Positions 17,102 to 27,413 of a stretch of 64,000 nt of DNA are shown piece by piece. The position numbers and the translations under genes are program-made. This stretch comes from CAWBXL01 sp963837365 (lineage in GTDB: Bacteria; Acidobacteriota; Terriglobia; Terriglobales; Acidobacteriaceae), in the NCBI GenBank assembly GCA_963837365.1, contig CAWIMW010000005.1, positions 1-64,000 on the forward strand, given 5' to 3'. Within the stretch, counting starts at the first letter, position 1. Each line of letters opens with the position of its first letter. The notes under the pieces were generated by a model that had not been told where the DNA came from, did no database searches, and worked only from the letters and a program-made list of their open reading frames with translations.

Positions 17102-17857
17102 ATGTTTGATTCTGGGAACGATCCAATACCCCAATTCGGAACGGCTGAGTATGCCGGGGTGCCGGGCGAGGCGCGCTGCCATTTTTGCAAGCAACCTACG
17201 CCGCAGCAGTATTACCGCGTAGGCGGAGTGACTGCGTGCGGTACTTGTGCGGAAATTGCTCGGCAACAGGCGCCGCAGAATACCCATTCGGCTTATGGGC
17301 GGGCGCTTTTGTTTGGGATCGGAGCGGCGGTGGTGGGATTGGTGGGGTATGCCACGCTGGTCATTATCTTGCGCGGGTGGACGATTGGGTACATTGCGGT
17401 GGGGGTGGGCTACATCGTGGGCAAGGCCATGATCCTTGGGTCGAAAGGGATCGGGGGACGGAAGTTTCAAATCACCGCTGCTTTGTTGACTTACGCGGCG
17501 GTATCGATGGCGGAAGTTCCGATTGAAATGGTTCTTTTCGCAAAACACAAGCCGACCCAGCAAGAGCAGGTCCAACAAGAGCAGGAACAATTTGAAAAAG
17601 AATTCGGCAAACAATCATCGGCCCCGGTGCAGGAGCAGCCGCAGGTGCGTCGGCGGATGGAGCTTGGTCCGTTGATTGGGTACCTGGCGCTGGTTGGTTT
17701 GGCTTCGCCTTTTCTTGCCTTGTCGGGCAACCCGGTCTGGGGATTGATCGGGTTGGTGATTCTTTTTGTGGGGATGCAGATTGCCTGGAAGATGACTGCC
17801 GGGAGACCTGCGCTGGAAGTGTTTGGGCCGTTCGATTCGGCCATGAAGCCTGCCTGA
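17102..17857 (+). CDS. zinc-ribbon multispanning membrane protein
   Basis: A 251-residue protein. An N-terminal zinc knuckle (Cys26/Cys29 and Cys46/Cys49, ARCHFCKQ...TACGTCAEIA) precedes two or three membrane helices (about 67-115), a Gln/Glu-rich loop (PTQQEQVQQEQEQFEKEF) and two C-terminal helices. No catalytic motif is recognised. It is followed after 26 bp by a site-2 protease that also starts with a zinc ribbon; the two probably form an operon and may act together. Confidence 0.7.
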   Translation: MFDSGNDPIPQFGTAEYAGVPGEARCHFCKQPTPQQYYRVGGVTACGTCAEIARQQAPQNTHSAYGRALLFGIGAAVVGLVGYATLVIILRGWTIGYIAVGVGYIVGKAMILGSKGIGGRKFQITAALLTYAAVSMAEVPIEMVLFAKHKPTQQEQVQQEQEQFEKEFGKQSSAPVQEQPQVRRRMELGPLIGYLALVGLASPFLALSGNPVWGLIGLVILFVGMQIAWKMTAGRPALEVFGPFDSAMKPA

Positions 17858-17883
17858 TTTATCATCGATGCGGATGGCGGGCC

Positions 17884-18831
17884 GTGTCTTCGATTCCTTC
17901 TGAATTTTCTCGACATTGCAGAAAGTGCGGGCGGGAGCTGGCGCTTGCGTCGCTGGCCTGTGGGCAGTGTCATGCCCTGGTGCATGCCGAGGAGTTGGAG
18001 CGGTTGGCGGCGCAGGCCAAAGAGATGGAGGCCAAAGAGGAAATACACGCGGCGCGCGAGCAGTGGATGGCTTGTTTGCCGCTGCTGCCGCAGACATCCC
18101 AGCAGGCGGCGTGGGTGCGGGAGCATGTGCATGAATTGAGTTTACAGGCGGATGCGGCGGGTGCTCTGCCGGTGCAGACGTCGGAGATGGAGAGCAACTG
18201 GACTAAGAAGCTGACTCCCCTGGTGACGCTGGCCTTGTTTATCGCAGTGTATTCGGCGGTGGAGGGGCTGCGGTTTGGCGGCGGATTTGCCGTGCTGATA
18301 CTACTGCACGAGATGGGACATTTTGTTGACATCAAGCGGCGTGGATTGCCTGCGGAGATGCCGGTGTTCTTGCCAGGATTGGGAGCTTACGTTCGCTGGC
18401 GGGCGTTGGGCGTTTCCCTACAGACGCGCGCCGCAGTTAGTTTGGCGGGGCCATTGGCAGGGTGGATAGGATCGGCGGCCTGCGCATTTGTGTGGTGGAA
18501 GACTGGAGATGGATTGTGGGCGGCGCTGGCCCGGACGAATGCCTGGTTGAATATTTTGAATCTAGCTCCGGTGTGGATATTGGATGGAGGGCAGGCGGTA
18601 TACGCGTTGAGTAAAGTGGAGCGCGTGGCCCTGTTGATCGCCAGCGTTATTCTTGCGGTGGTGGCGTGGGAGCCTACCTTCATGCTGGTAGCGGTGGCGG
18701 CCGGGGTGCGGGTGTTTACCAGGGACTCGGCTACGAAGTCTTCTCCCGCGATCACCGCGTATTTTGTGGCTGTGTTGGCACTGCTGGCGTTGGTGATGAA
18801 GGTGGTGCCTTCGCAGGGGGCTGGGATGTAG
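17884..18831 (+). CDS. zinc-ribbon site-2 protease (M50 family)
   Basis: A 315-residue intramembrane metalloprotease. Residues 12-29 hold a zinc ribbon (Cys12/Cys15, Cys26/Cys29), then a helical linker. The membrane domain has the metal motif HEMGH at 142-146 and the second ligand block NLAPVWILDGG near residue 220. The family cuts membrane-bound anti-sigma factors or signal peptides; the target here is unknown. The start is GTG at 17884, 26 bp after the preceding gene. Confidence 0.88.
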   Translation: MSSIPSEFSRHCRKCGRELALASLACGQCHALVHAEELERLAAQAKEMEAKEEIHAAREQWMACLPLLPQTSQQAAWVREHVHELSLQADAAGALPVQTSEMESNWTKKLTPLVTLALFIAVYSAVEGLRFGGGFAVLILLHEMGHFVDIKRRGLPAEMPVFLPGLGAYVRWRALGVSLQTRAAVSLAGPLAGWIGSAACAFVWWKTGDGLWAALARTNAWLNILNLAPVWILDGGQAVYALSKVERVALLIASVILAVVAWEPTFMLVAVAAGVRVFTRDSATKSSPAITAYFVAVLALLALVMKVVPSQGAGM

Positions 18832-18835
18832 GGCC

Positions 18836-18880
18836 TTTGACCGCAGAGAGCGCAAAGAGCACAGAGAGCACAGAGAAAAC
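18836..18880. repeat. CACAGAG/CGCAAAG dispersed repeat
   Basis: CCGCAGAGAGCGCAAAGAGC followed by ACAGAGAGCACAGAGAAAAC. It is related to tracts at 777-803 and 39888-39940. Confidence 0.5.
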
Positions 18881-19278
18881 CCGGTGGTGCGGTTTCAATA
18901 AGGCCTCCCCTTTGTCATTCCGTCTATAACACGACGGCTCTGTCAACAGTTTTTTGACAACACGAAGGCGCGGCTCGGCAAAGATGTTTTTGCGTTGCTT
19001 TTTCCCTATCAGAAGGGTTGCTTTTGGGGTTGCCGTTGCTTTTTGTCTTAAGACCAAGCTGCTCGTCCTTTGCCTTCGAATCATGGGTGGGTGCCGTAAC
19101 TGGCCCCACTCACCATCTATTCGGTCTTCGCGACCATGATTGCTCGTGCAAACTCTCCGACTGGCCGTCTAGCCTTGCGGCTGGATCCGCGGAGAGGCGG
19201 GGCGCTCACTCAACAGGCCGGTCTTAGCGACCACGGAATGACTCGGCTACCCTGCATACGAACCAGTTCTGCATGCGT
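18881..19278. other. intergenic, probable right flank of the IS110 element
   Basis: No gene is supported. The stretch past the transposase stop (about 19130-19278) may include the non-coding end of the IS110 element, but no clear boundary or repeat was found. IS110 elements usually lack terminal inverted repeats. Confidence 0.4.
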
Positions 19279-20259
19279 CTATTGCGTCTTCAGCATCCAG
19301 AACATACGCACCGCCAGTTTGCGTGCCACCATCACCTTGGCCACCGCTCGGTGTTTCTTCGCGGCCAAGCGACGGTACTGACGGTTTAACATCTCATCGC
19401 CACGGACTGCAGTCTGCGCTCCTTGAATCAGCAGCAGGCGCATAAAACCGTGCCCTGTTTGCTGATTCCGCCCAGCCGCGCCGCTCGCCACTGGAATGCT
19501 CCGAAGGATTCAGACCGAGATAGCTCACCAGCTGACGGCTGCGCTCGAAGCGTTCGATCCCGCCGATGGTCAGCACAAAGCCCAGGCTGATCACCGGTCC
19601 GATGCCAGGATGCGACATCAGCAAGCGCGCATCGGCTCGCGCTTCTGCCGTCTGCTCCACCGCCCGATCCAGACTCGCACAATCGCGCTTCAGCAGATCC
19701 AGCGAGCGCAGCAAAGCGTCGCGCCGCAGCGCTGTCCAGGGATACAGCGGCAGTTTCTCCAGCAGTTCGCGGCCCGACTTGCTCCACAACTGCCGCTTCT
19801 TCTGCTCTCCCTGGTTCAGGGCATGTGCTGCAACTGGTTCTTCACCTGCGTCCGCATGCGCACCAGTTTGTGACGGTGCAGCAGCAGTTGCCGCTGGTCG
19901 CGCTCGGCCAGCGACGGCACCCACCGCAAATCCGGAAAACTGCCTTCGACCAGCAGGCGCGCGATCAGTTGGGCGTCGCGCCGGTCGTGCTTCTGCTTGC
20001 GCGTCTCTTTCGTCCGAATTTTGGCCGCATCGCCCAGCCGCAACCGGTGCCCATACTGCGCCAGCCGCCGCTCGAACCACAGCATGTTGCCACTGCTTTC
20101 CACTCCCACCACCGTGCCCGCCGGCAACTGACTGTAAAACTGGTCCAGTTCGTCGCCGGTGTGCGCGATCCAGCGGTCTGCCACCACTTCGCCACTCTCC
20201 GTGTCGATGCCAAAAACCTGCTGCCCACTCGGATGGTAATCACACCCTATAATCATCAT
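19279..20259 (-). pseudogene. IS110-family transposase, degenerate
   Basis: The N-terminal DEDD domain is intact from ATG 20259: IIGCDYHPSGQQVFGID, then GVESSG and KHDRRDAQLIARLLV. The C-terminal Tnp_20-type domain follows (LLMSHPGIGPVISLGFVL, then SYLGLNPSEHSSG, ending RMFWMLKTQ at 19279), but needs three frame changes: one near 19810 (QLQHM/ALNQG, a missing G) and two around 19450-19490. Joined length of about 325 residues fits IS110. AAGGAG precedes the ATG. It is inactive as written. The palindromic repeat at 20347 sits just upstream. Confidence 0.88.
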
Positions 20260-20346
20260 GACTGGCTCCTTTCGTCTCGAGCGCTTGGTCTTTAGACAAC
20301 CTAAGTATCGGGCTTGAGGAGCCGACGTGGTTATGCAATCAACAAG

Positions 20347-20450
20347 TCGCGAAGCGACAAGGAGGAATCTGTTTTCCTGGACAGCGCGCGAAGCTGCCGG
20401 TCAACAGCAGATTCCTCCTCTTCGCTTCGCGAATCGTCGGAATGACAAAA
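20347..20450. repeat. palindromic AGCAGATTCCTCC repeat, copy 1
   Basis: Arms TCGCGAAGCG..GGAGGAATCTGTT (20347-20373) and AACAGCAGATTCCTCC...CGCGA (20403-20432) form a long hairpin, followed by TCGTCGGAATGAC. The same family occurs at 22350-22471 and 27009-27060. Confidence 0.65.
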
Positions 20451-20560
20451 TGGTGTTTCATTCAAACGCGCCATGATCGAAAACCTTCAAGCTAGGCAGG
20501 GGGCTCCGCGCCAACCTATAATGGCGCGGCTTGTTTTCCAAACCTTTTCAGGACTCTCTC

Positions 20561-22336
20561 ATGAAACGAATTCTCCTGGTGATGTTGTTGACGGTTTGCG
20601 GTTGGACACAGATACCGCCATCCACGCTGATTGCGAACATTCCGGGGCGGACTACGGTCAGTCTTAATGGCACCTGGAGCACCATTGTTGATCCCTATGA
20701 AAACGGATTGGGATCGAAGTTCTACCTGAACGCCAAGCCGCAGACGAAGAGCGATCTGGTGGAGTATGACTTCGATACTTCTCCCAAGTTGAAGGTGCCG
20801 GGCGACTGGAACTCGCAGCGGGAGTCGCTGTTCTTTTATGAAGGGACGGTTTGGTACCAGAGATATTTTTCGTATGAGAAGAAGGAGCATACACGCTTGT
20901 TCCTTCACTTCGGCGCGGCCAACTACAAGACCCGGGTTTGGTTGAATGGAAAAGAATTGGGGGAGCATATCGGCGGATTCACTCCATTTGATTTTGAAAT
21001 CAAGGACGAGTTGTCTGCCGGAGAAAATAGCCTGGTAGTGGAAGTGAATAACCAGCGGCTGGTGGATGGCGTGCCTACGCTTTCTACCGATTGGTGGAAT
21101 TACGGTGGCATCACGCGGGATGTGGATCTGGTCGAGGTGCCAGATACGTTTGTGCAGGACTATTTTGTGCAGTTGGCCAAGGGATCGAGCGATCAGGTTG
21201 CGGGTTGGGTACGGCTGAGCGGTGCGGAATCGGCACAAACGGTCACGGTTGAAATTCCTGAGATCAATTTGAAGAAGTCGGTTACGACTGACGCTTCGGG
21301 CTATGCGGAATTGCATTTTTCCGTGAAGATAAAGTTATGGACGCCGGAGGACCCCAAGCTTTACCGGGTTGTCATTTCTGCGGGCAGCGACAAGGTTGAA
21401 GATGAGATTGGGTTTCGCACCATTGAAACTCGGGGCACACAGATCTTACTGAATGGCAAGCCGGTTTATCTGCGCGGGATCTGCATTCATGAGGAGGCGG
21501 CTTTCCGCGGTGGGCGGGCCTTCTCGCCGGAAGATGACAAGACGCTTTTGCTTTGGGCCAAGGAGCTTGGCGCCAACTATGTACGGCTCGCGCACTATCC
21601 GCATAACGAGTACATGACCCGTTTGGCAGACCAGCTCGGGTTGATGGTTTGGTCGGAGATCCCGGCCTATTGGGGGATCGCGTGGACCAATCCCGGGACG
21701 CTCGACAATGCGCAGCAGCAGTTGCGGGATGAGATTGCGCGCGATCACAACCGGGCTTCGGTGATTTTGTGGTCTATGTCGAACGAGACGCGGCCGGATG
21801 AAGTCGGGCGGACTGAGTTCTTGAAGACGCTGGCGGAGTCAGCGCGGAAGTTGGATAACACCCGGCTGATTACTTCGGCGCTGAATCACACCACTCCGGC
21901 CGGCCCCAACACGCGACTGCTGGATGATCCTGTGGGAGAGTACTTGGATGTTCTAGGAATAAATGAATACATCGGGTGGTATGAGAAGACCCCGGAGTAC
22001 GCGGACACCGTCGAGTGGAAGTCGGCCTACAACAAGCCGGCGGTGATCAGCGAGTTTGGCGCCGGGGCGCTTTATGGGATGCATGGAGATGCGGATACGC
22101 GGTTTAGTGAGGAGTATCAGGTACGCGTGTTCGAGCATCAAATTGCCATGTGGAAGAAGGTGCCGTTCGTGCAAGGGATGTCTCCCTGGTTGTTGATGGA
22201 TTTCCATTCTCCGCGGCGGCAGTTGACTGGGATTCAGGACTATTTCAATCGCAAAGGGTTGATTTCGGACCGGGGGCAGCGCAAGGCGGCGTTTTATACG
22301 TTGCAGAAGTTTTATAAAGAGATGATGCAGCATTGA
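20561..22336 (+). CDS. secreted glycoside hydrolase family 2 (beta-glucuronidase-like)
   Basis: A 591-residue protein from the ATG at 20561, which begins the signal peptide MKRILLVMLLTVCGWTQ. The sugar-binding jelly-roll (SLNGTWSTIVDPYENG; FGAANYKTRVWLNGKELGEH) and the Ig-like domain are followed by a TIM barrel. The GH2 acid/base region is WSMSNETRP and the nucleophile region is PAVISEFGAGAL. The closest type is beta-glucuronidase/beta-galactosidase. Export suggests polysaccharide breakdown in the periplasm. Confidence 0.9.
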   Translation: MKRILLVMLLTVCGWTQIPPSTLIANIPGRTTVSLNGTWSTIVDPYENGLGSKFYLNAKPQTKSDLVEYDFDTSPKLKVPGDWNSQRESLFFYEGTVWYQRYFSYEKKEHTRLFLHFGAANYKTRVWLNGKELGEHIGGFTPFDFEIKDELSAGENSLVVEVNNQRLVDGVPTLSTDWWNYGGITRDVDLVEVPDTFVQDYFVQLAKGSSDQVAGWVRLSGAESAQTVTVEIPEINLKKSVTTDASGYAELHFSVKIKLWTPEDPKLYRVVISAGSDKVEDEIGFRTIETRGTQILLNGKPVYLRGICIHEEAAFRGGRAFSPEDDKTLLLWAKELGANYVRLAHYPHNEYMTRLADQLGLMVWSEIPAYWGIAWTNPGTLDNAQQQLRDEIARDHNRASVILWSMSNETRPDEVGRTEFLKTLAESARKLDNTRLITSALNHTTPAGPNTRLLDDPVGEYLDVLGINEYIGWYEKTPEYADTVEWKSAYNKPAVISEFGAGALYGMHGDADTRFSEEYQVRVFEHQIAMWKKVPFVQGMSPWLLMDFHSPRRQLTGIQDYFNRKGLISDRGQRKAAFYTLQKFYKEMMQH

Positions 22337-22349
22337 GAACGTTTTGAAA

Positions 22350-22471
22350 TTGTCATTCCGACGATGCGCGTTCGCGCAGAGGAGGCATCTGTTTTTGGCT
22401 GACGGTGATTGCAGTGATGGAAAGAAAAGCAGATTCCTCCTTGTCGCTGCGCTCCTCGTCGGAATGACAAA
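22350..22471. repeat. palindromic AGCAGATTCCTCC repeat, copy 2
   Basis: Left arm TGTCATTCCGACGA..GGAGGCATCTGTTTTT and right arm AAAAGCAGATTCCTCC..TCGTCGGAATGACAA pair over about 45 bp. It fills the space between the GH2 gene and the next aldo/keto reductase and could act as a transcript hairpin. Confidence 0.7.
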
Positions 22472-22483
22472 TTGGGAGAGGAA

Positions 22484-23455
22484 ATGAAATACCGCAAGTT
22501 TGGACGGACTGGCCTTGAAGTTAGCGATATGGCGCATGGGTTGTGGGGGATGAGTGGCTGGAGTGGCTCAGACGATAAAGAGTCTTTGGATGCGTTGCAG
22601 CTGGCGGTTGACCTGGGTTGTAATTTTTTTGATACGGCCTGGGCTTATGGCGAGGGCAAAAGCGATGGGCTGCTGGGGCAGACTCTGGCCGCTAATTCGG
22701 GGAAGCGGCTTTTTGCCGCTTCCAAGATCCCTCCGATGAACGGGAAGTGGCCGGCCCGGGCTGAGTACAAGTATGGTGACGTGTTTCCTGCGGAACATGT
22801 TTTGAAATATGCCGACATGATTCGCCAGCAGTTGGGGACGGATTCAATTGATTTGTTGCAGTTCCATGTCTGGAGCGATACCTGGGTGAACCAGCCGGAG
22901 TTTCGCAACACCGTGGAGAAATTGAAGAAGGATGGCGTGATCAAATTCTTTGGGCTCAGTTTGAATCGGTGGGAGCCGGAGAATGGGATTAAGGCCATGC
23001 GCACCGGGTTGGTGGATTGTGTGCAGGTGATCTATAACATTTTCGACCAGGCCCCGGAGGATGAATTATTTCCGGCTTGCAAGGAGTTGAATATCGGCGT
23101 GATTGCCCGGGTGCCGCTGGATGAGGGGAGTTTGGGTGGGACGTTGACGAAAGACACGGTGTTTCCTAAGAGCGATTGGCGGTCGATTTATTTTTGTAAG
23201 GACAATTTGATTCCTACCGTTGACCGGGTGGAGAAGTTGAAGAAGGATGTTCCGACGGGGATGACTTTGCCGGAGATGGCTTTGCGGTTTGTGCTGTCGC
23301 ATCCGGTGGTGAGTACAACGATTGTTGGGATGCGGCGGTTAGCGCATGTCCGGCAGAATATTGGGTTGAGTGATGCCGGGGCGCTGGATGCGGGATTGCT
23401 GGCGAAGTTGAAGGGGCATCGGTGGGATCGAAGGCCTACCAAGTGGTCGGAGTAG
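22484..23455 (+). CDS. aldo/keto reductase
   Basis: A 323-residue NADPH-dependent oxidoreductase of the AKR fold. The start at 22484 (MKYRKFGRTGLEVSDMAHGL) has GGGAGAGG upstream. The catalytic Asp-Tyr pair lies in NFFDTAWAYGEGKSD, with later residues in LQFHVWSDT, and the cofactor end is VVSTTIVGMRRLAHVRQNIG. The frame is intact, unlike the homologue at 10722-11751. It lies downstream of the GH2 enzyme across a repeat. Confidence 0.92.
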   Translation: MKYRKFGRTGLEVSDMAHGLWGMSGWSGSDDKESLDALQLAVDLGCNFFDTAWAYGEGKSDGLLGQTLAANSGKRLFAASKIPPMNGKWPARAEYKYGDVFPAEHVLKYADMIRQQLGTDSIDLLQFHVWSDTWVNQPEFRNTVEKLKKDGVIKFFGLSLNRWEPENGIKAMRTGLVDCVQVIYNIFDQAPEDELFPACKELNIGVIARVPLDEGSLGGTLTKDTVFPKSDWRSIYFCKDNLIPTVDRVEKLKKDVPTGMTLPEMALRFVLSHPVVSTTIVGMRRLAHVRQNIGLSDAGALDAGLLAKLKGHRWDRRPTKWSE

Positions 23456-23531
23456 GTACTTCCAGAAGAGTATCGGAAATTTCAAAACTCTTTGCTTGAA
23501 CTCGACTGGCTGCCTGAGGTATTACCGAGCT

Positions 23532-24504
23532 ATGTGGAGAGCGATTGTTGTCTTTGCACTTTTGGCTACAACTGCATTTGGCAAGAAGTCTCCGCCGCCA
23601 CCACCTCCTACTGAATTTGAGATCGGCCAACATACATTTTTTGATTTTGGGCCGCCTTTCGATTTTTACGAGCTGTACTTAGTTCGCCCCACAGCTGATG
23701 GCAGTTCGGTTGAGAGAATTACGCTCACTCCCCCGGGAGGCTCATGCATGCAGCCTGCGAAAGTAGAGGTTGCGACTGCCTCCTTGCATGAATCCGTGGA
23801 AACGCTCTTGGGCAGGTCGAACCCATGTGCAATTCCAGAGAAGGAGTTGACGCGCGAGCTGAAGCGATGCAAGAAATGTCTAGTTTTCAGCGGTGGGGAT
23901 ACTGTCATGCAAGTAGGTTGCGGAAATCAGAAGCGCCTGATTCGTTCCCGCGTGTTGGACAAAGATTGGTTTGATCCAGATCCGAAAACCCCGCAGCACA
24001 CTTCTTGGACAATGCAACTGTTAGAGCGTTTTGATCAAAACCTCGGTCCTGGAGTTATGGAAAAGCCTGTATTCCCGACTGATGACAAGCCAGCGCCGAT
24101 TCCGGAGAAATCGGCTACTTTAGAAGACATAAGTCTAGGAAAATATGACGCCATTTTCGCCGGAACTCCGCATAAACCATCCGACCTATATCGCCTTGCT
24201 CGAATATCTATTCCTCTGCCCGATATTCAAGTCCTACTCAGATTCACAGATACCCCCGCTCAAGTTAGTGAATCCAATTTATCCACCACTACCAAGGATG
24301 GCCAAAATTGAGGGCATCGTGACAGCAGATTTTATGGTGGATAGTGAAGGCAATACTATGAGCCCGAATATTGAGAGTGGTCATCCGATGCTTCGTGCAG
24401 CCGTGCTTGATGCTATAAGCAAATGGAAATTTCCGAAAGAAGCTGTAAATCAAAAGGTTCAGGTGAGCATTCAATTCCGGGCAAACTGCGCGTCTCCGCA
24501 GTGA
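23532..24504 (+). CDS. TonB C-terminal-domain protein, frameshifted
   Basis: From ATG 23532 the frame encodes a signal peptide (MWRAIVVFALLATTAFG), a Pro run and a domain with three Cys pairs or singles, then runs off at 24311. The +1 frame from about 24180 to 24504 encodes a TonB C-terminal domain (NPIYPPLPRMAKIEGIVTAD, then AAVLDAISKWKFPKEAV). The two overlap by about 160 bp, so one indel lies between about 24150 and 24280. Secreted TonB_C proteins of this type are frequent in Acidobacteriota; whether this one transduces energy is unknown. Confidence 0.7.
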
Positions 24505-24602
24505 TGTTGTGTCCCTGTCATGGTCGAGGATGTTGCCTTTCGCCCCTGCGGGGCTTGGTCGTTGGTAAAATCTTTCGCCGCTTCGCGGCTACAGCAGTTT
24601 AG

Positions 24603-26905
24603 CTATTTCACTTCTAGGGTGATCATTTGGGTTTCGCCTGAGTTTGGTCCTACCATCAGATCGAACATTCCCGGTTCCACTACTGGGTTCATGTTAATGT
24701 CCAGCAGTTGAAGTGATTCTGGTGTCAGTGGGAACTCCACTGTGGTTTTCTCTCCCGGCTTCAGGGTCACGCGGTGGAAACCTCTTAGCTCTTTCACCGG
24801 TCTGGTGATCGAGGCGACTTTCTGGTGGATGTAGAGTTGGGCTACTTCGTCTCCTTCGCGGGTGCCGGTGTTGGTGACGTCTACTTTCACCGTGGCATTG
24901 CCTCCGGGCAAAATCGTTGCAGGTTCCACGCGCAGGTTGTCGAATTTGAAGGTCGTATAGCTCAGGCCGTAGCCGAAGGGGAATAGCGGTTCGTTTCCGG
25001 TGAAGAGGTATTGGCGCTCCCGCGACGGCTTGTGGTTGTAGAAGTCGGGGAGTTGTCCCACCGACGTTGGGAACGTGATCGGCAATTTGCCGCCGGGGTT
25101 TACGTCTCCGAACAGGACTCTGGCTGCGGCTACTCCGCCTTGCTCTCCTAAGTACCAGCCTTCCAGGATTGCGGGGACATTCTTCTTTATGTAGTTGATG
25201 GAGAGCGGGCGGCCATTGATCAGCAACACGACGGTCGGCGTGCCGGTTTCTACTACTGCCTTTACCAATGCGTCCTGCGAGCCCAGCAAGTCCAGGGAGT
25301 CGCGGTCGCCGCGGTGTTCGTCGTTCCAGGCTTCGCGGTTGGTGTTTTCGTTTTCCCCCACGACAACGATAGCTATGTCGGATTTCTTCGCGACGTCTGC
25401 CGCCGCCTGGATAGTGGCTGCTTCTGATTTTGGATCGGGCAATTCGACTTTATTTTCATACCACGCATCCCAGCCTTCGAGCTTGGTGGTGGTGATCTTG
25501 CATCCTTCGGAGTAGACGACTTTGGCTTTTGAGCCCACATAGGCGCGGATTCCATCGAGAATAGTCACGCCGTTTCCTACGCCCGGAGAGCGGCTGTATC
25601 CGCCTTGGTGGAGGCCGGCTGCGTTCGGTCCCATGACCGCAATGGTTTTGATCTTGTTCAGGTCCAGCGGAAGAAGGTTGTTTTGGTTTTTCAGCAGGAC
25701 GATGGATTCTTCGGCTGTCTTTTCCGCCAGCTTTTTGTGTTCAGCACTGTTGGTTGTTTTTGCCGCGTAGTCGGGATCAACGTAGGGATCTTCGAACAGG
25801 CCCAAACGAAATTTTGCTGCCAGGACTCTTGCGACTGCGGTATCTAGTTCACTCTCGCGTACCCTGCCTTCTTTCACCTGATCGTAGAGCGTGGCGTAAA
25901 CCGAACCGTCGGAAAGGTCAAAGTCAACGCCTGCGGCCAGGGCTTTGCGCGCGGCATCGGCGTTGTCGGCGGCCACGTGGTGGGTTTGCACCAGCATTTG
26001 CAGGCCGCCTCCGTCGGAGACGATGTATCCGCGGAAGCCCCACTCCTGACGGAGAACCTTGGTCAAAGCCAGTAGTTGATGTGCGAGGGGACTCCGTCAA
26101 TTTCGTTGTAGGAGGCCATCACACTACCGGCGTGCGCTTCTTTGACCGCATCTTCGAACGGGACCAGGAACGATTCGCGCAGGACTCTTTCTGAATAATT
26201 TGCGGGAGCGGTGTTGGTGCCGCCTTCAGGCTGGCCGTGGGCGGCGAAGTGTTTGGCCGTGGCCATGACGTGGTGTTGATCGATCAGAGGGAACGAATCC
26301 CCTTGTAGGCCGGTGATAGCGGCCACTCCCATGCGCGCTACCAGGTAGGGATCTTCTCCGTAGGTTTCTTCGGTGCGTCCCCAGCGTGGGTCTCGGGCCA
26401 AGTCCAAGACTGGGGTGAAGGCCTGGCGTGTACCTGCTGCGGACATTTCATCCCCAGCTGCGGTGAAGACTTGCTTGATTAGCGCTGGGTCCCAGGTGCT
26501 GGCCAGGCCTAGGACCTGAGGGAAACTGGTGCTGCCGTAGGCCATGTAACCGTGGAGGGCTTCACCCATGAAGATGGTAGGGATGCCGAGGCGGGTTTTC
26601 TCCACCATGAATTTCTGTACTTGGTTGCGGATGACCGCGGCGTCATGAGCGCTGACTGTAGATTCGTTGCGGTACAAGCTGCCCATGCTCTGGAAGATCT
26701 TTGCCGCTTCGGGATCGGGGTTGGTTTGTGCCCAACGGCGACGGCCTCCGGCAAGTTGGTCTACTTTTTCTTCCAGCGTCATGCGCTTTAGCAGGTCGGC
26801 GACTCGCTGCTCGATAGGGAGCTTGGGATTCTTGTAGCCGGGAATTTCCTGAGCGAAAGTGAGGGTGGTTAGAACCAGCAACACAACAACCAAGCGACGA
26901 GGCAT
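24603..26905 (-). CDS. bglX: secreted beta-glucosidase, GH3, frameshifted
   Basis: Two frames make one GH3 enzyme of about 766 residues. The first (26905-26063) has a signal peptide (LVVVLLVLTTLTFAQE) and the N-terminal barrel with MGEALHGYMAYGSTSFPQ, DLARDPRWGRTEETYGEDP and KHFAAHGQPEGG. The second (26066-24603) starts LTKVLRQEWGFRGYIVSDGG, where the SDGG Asp is the expected nucleophile, and continues through the alpha/beta sandwich and the fibronectin-III-like end. They meet at an A run (26065-26067) where one base is missing. This is probably a sequence error in a functional gene. Confidence 0.9.
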
Positions 26906-27008
26906 GGGCTCTCCTGAATGAAATGACGGAATGCTTATAGCACTGTGATGGGGATTGGGTAAAGCGGAGGGGACGGGTAGGTAGCGGTGTTGTCGTGCTG
27001 CCAGCGAG

Positions 27009-27060
27009 AAGCAGATTCCTCCTCGTCCCCTTCGGCATAGCTCAGGGTCCTCGTGGGACT
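27009..27060. repeat. AGCAGATTCCTCC repeat, partial copy 3
   Basis: GAAGCAGATTCCTCCTCGTC with a diverged right part and no matching left arm. It is a half-copy of the palindromic family at 20347 and 22350. Confidence 0.45.
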
Positions 27061-27067
27061 GAGAAAG

Positions 27068-27271
27068 TTATGCGGCTGATGACTGAACCGATGATGACTG
27101 GCCTTGTTCAATGCGGATACGGCTTACTTTGCCGAATTCCTGGGCGAATAGGGCCAAGGCGTCCTGGGCTCTGGCGGGTTCGTCGGCTGCCAGAACCGAG
27201 CTGGCGGCTATGGTGAAGCGGATGGCGTCTTCCGGTTTATCAAAGTAGAGAACTACCTGATTGGCTGACAT
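27068..27271 (-). CDS. small conserved-looking hypothetical protein
   Basis: A 67-residue protein beginning MSANQVVLYFDKPEDAIRFT. The ATG at 27271 is chosen because GGAG lies about 9 nt upstream; the longer frame to 27346 has no such site. Its first half has a beta-alpha pattern (VVLYFDKPEDAIRFTIAASSVL), its end is Ser/Gln-rich. No family is recognised. Confidence 0.5.
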   Translation of the reverse strand: MSANQVVLYFDKPEDAIRFTIAASSVLAADEPARAQDALALFAQEFGKVSRIRIEQGQSSSVQSSAA

Positions 27272-27413
27272 ATAAGGCGGCTCCTGAATCATCCTTTGAT
27301 GATAGGTCGACGAGTGGACAGAGAGAGGATACTCTCTTGGTGCCACACCGTGGGAAGGAAAATCAGAGGGACATCGAGGAGCGAACCGGGGGAGTAGGAA
27401 CGCAGTTCGCTTT

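Noticed and set aside
16949..17614. Long N-terminal extension of the small lipoprotein frame
   Set aside because: It runs antisense to the zinc-ribbon membrane protein; the real start with signal peptide and GGAG is at 16936.
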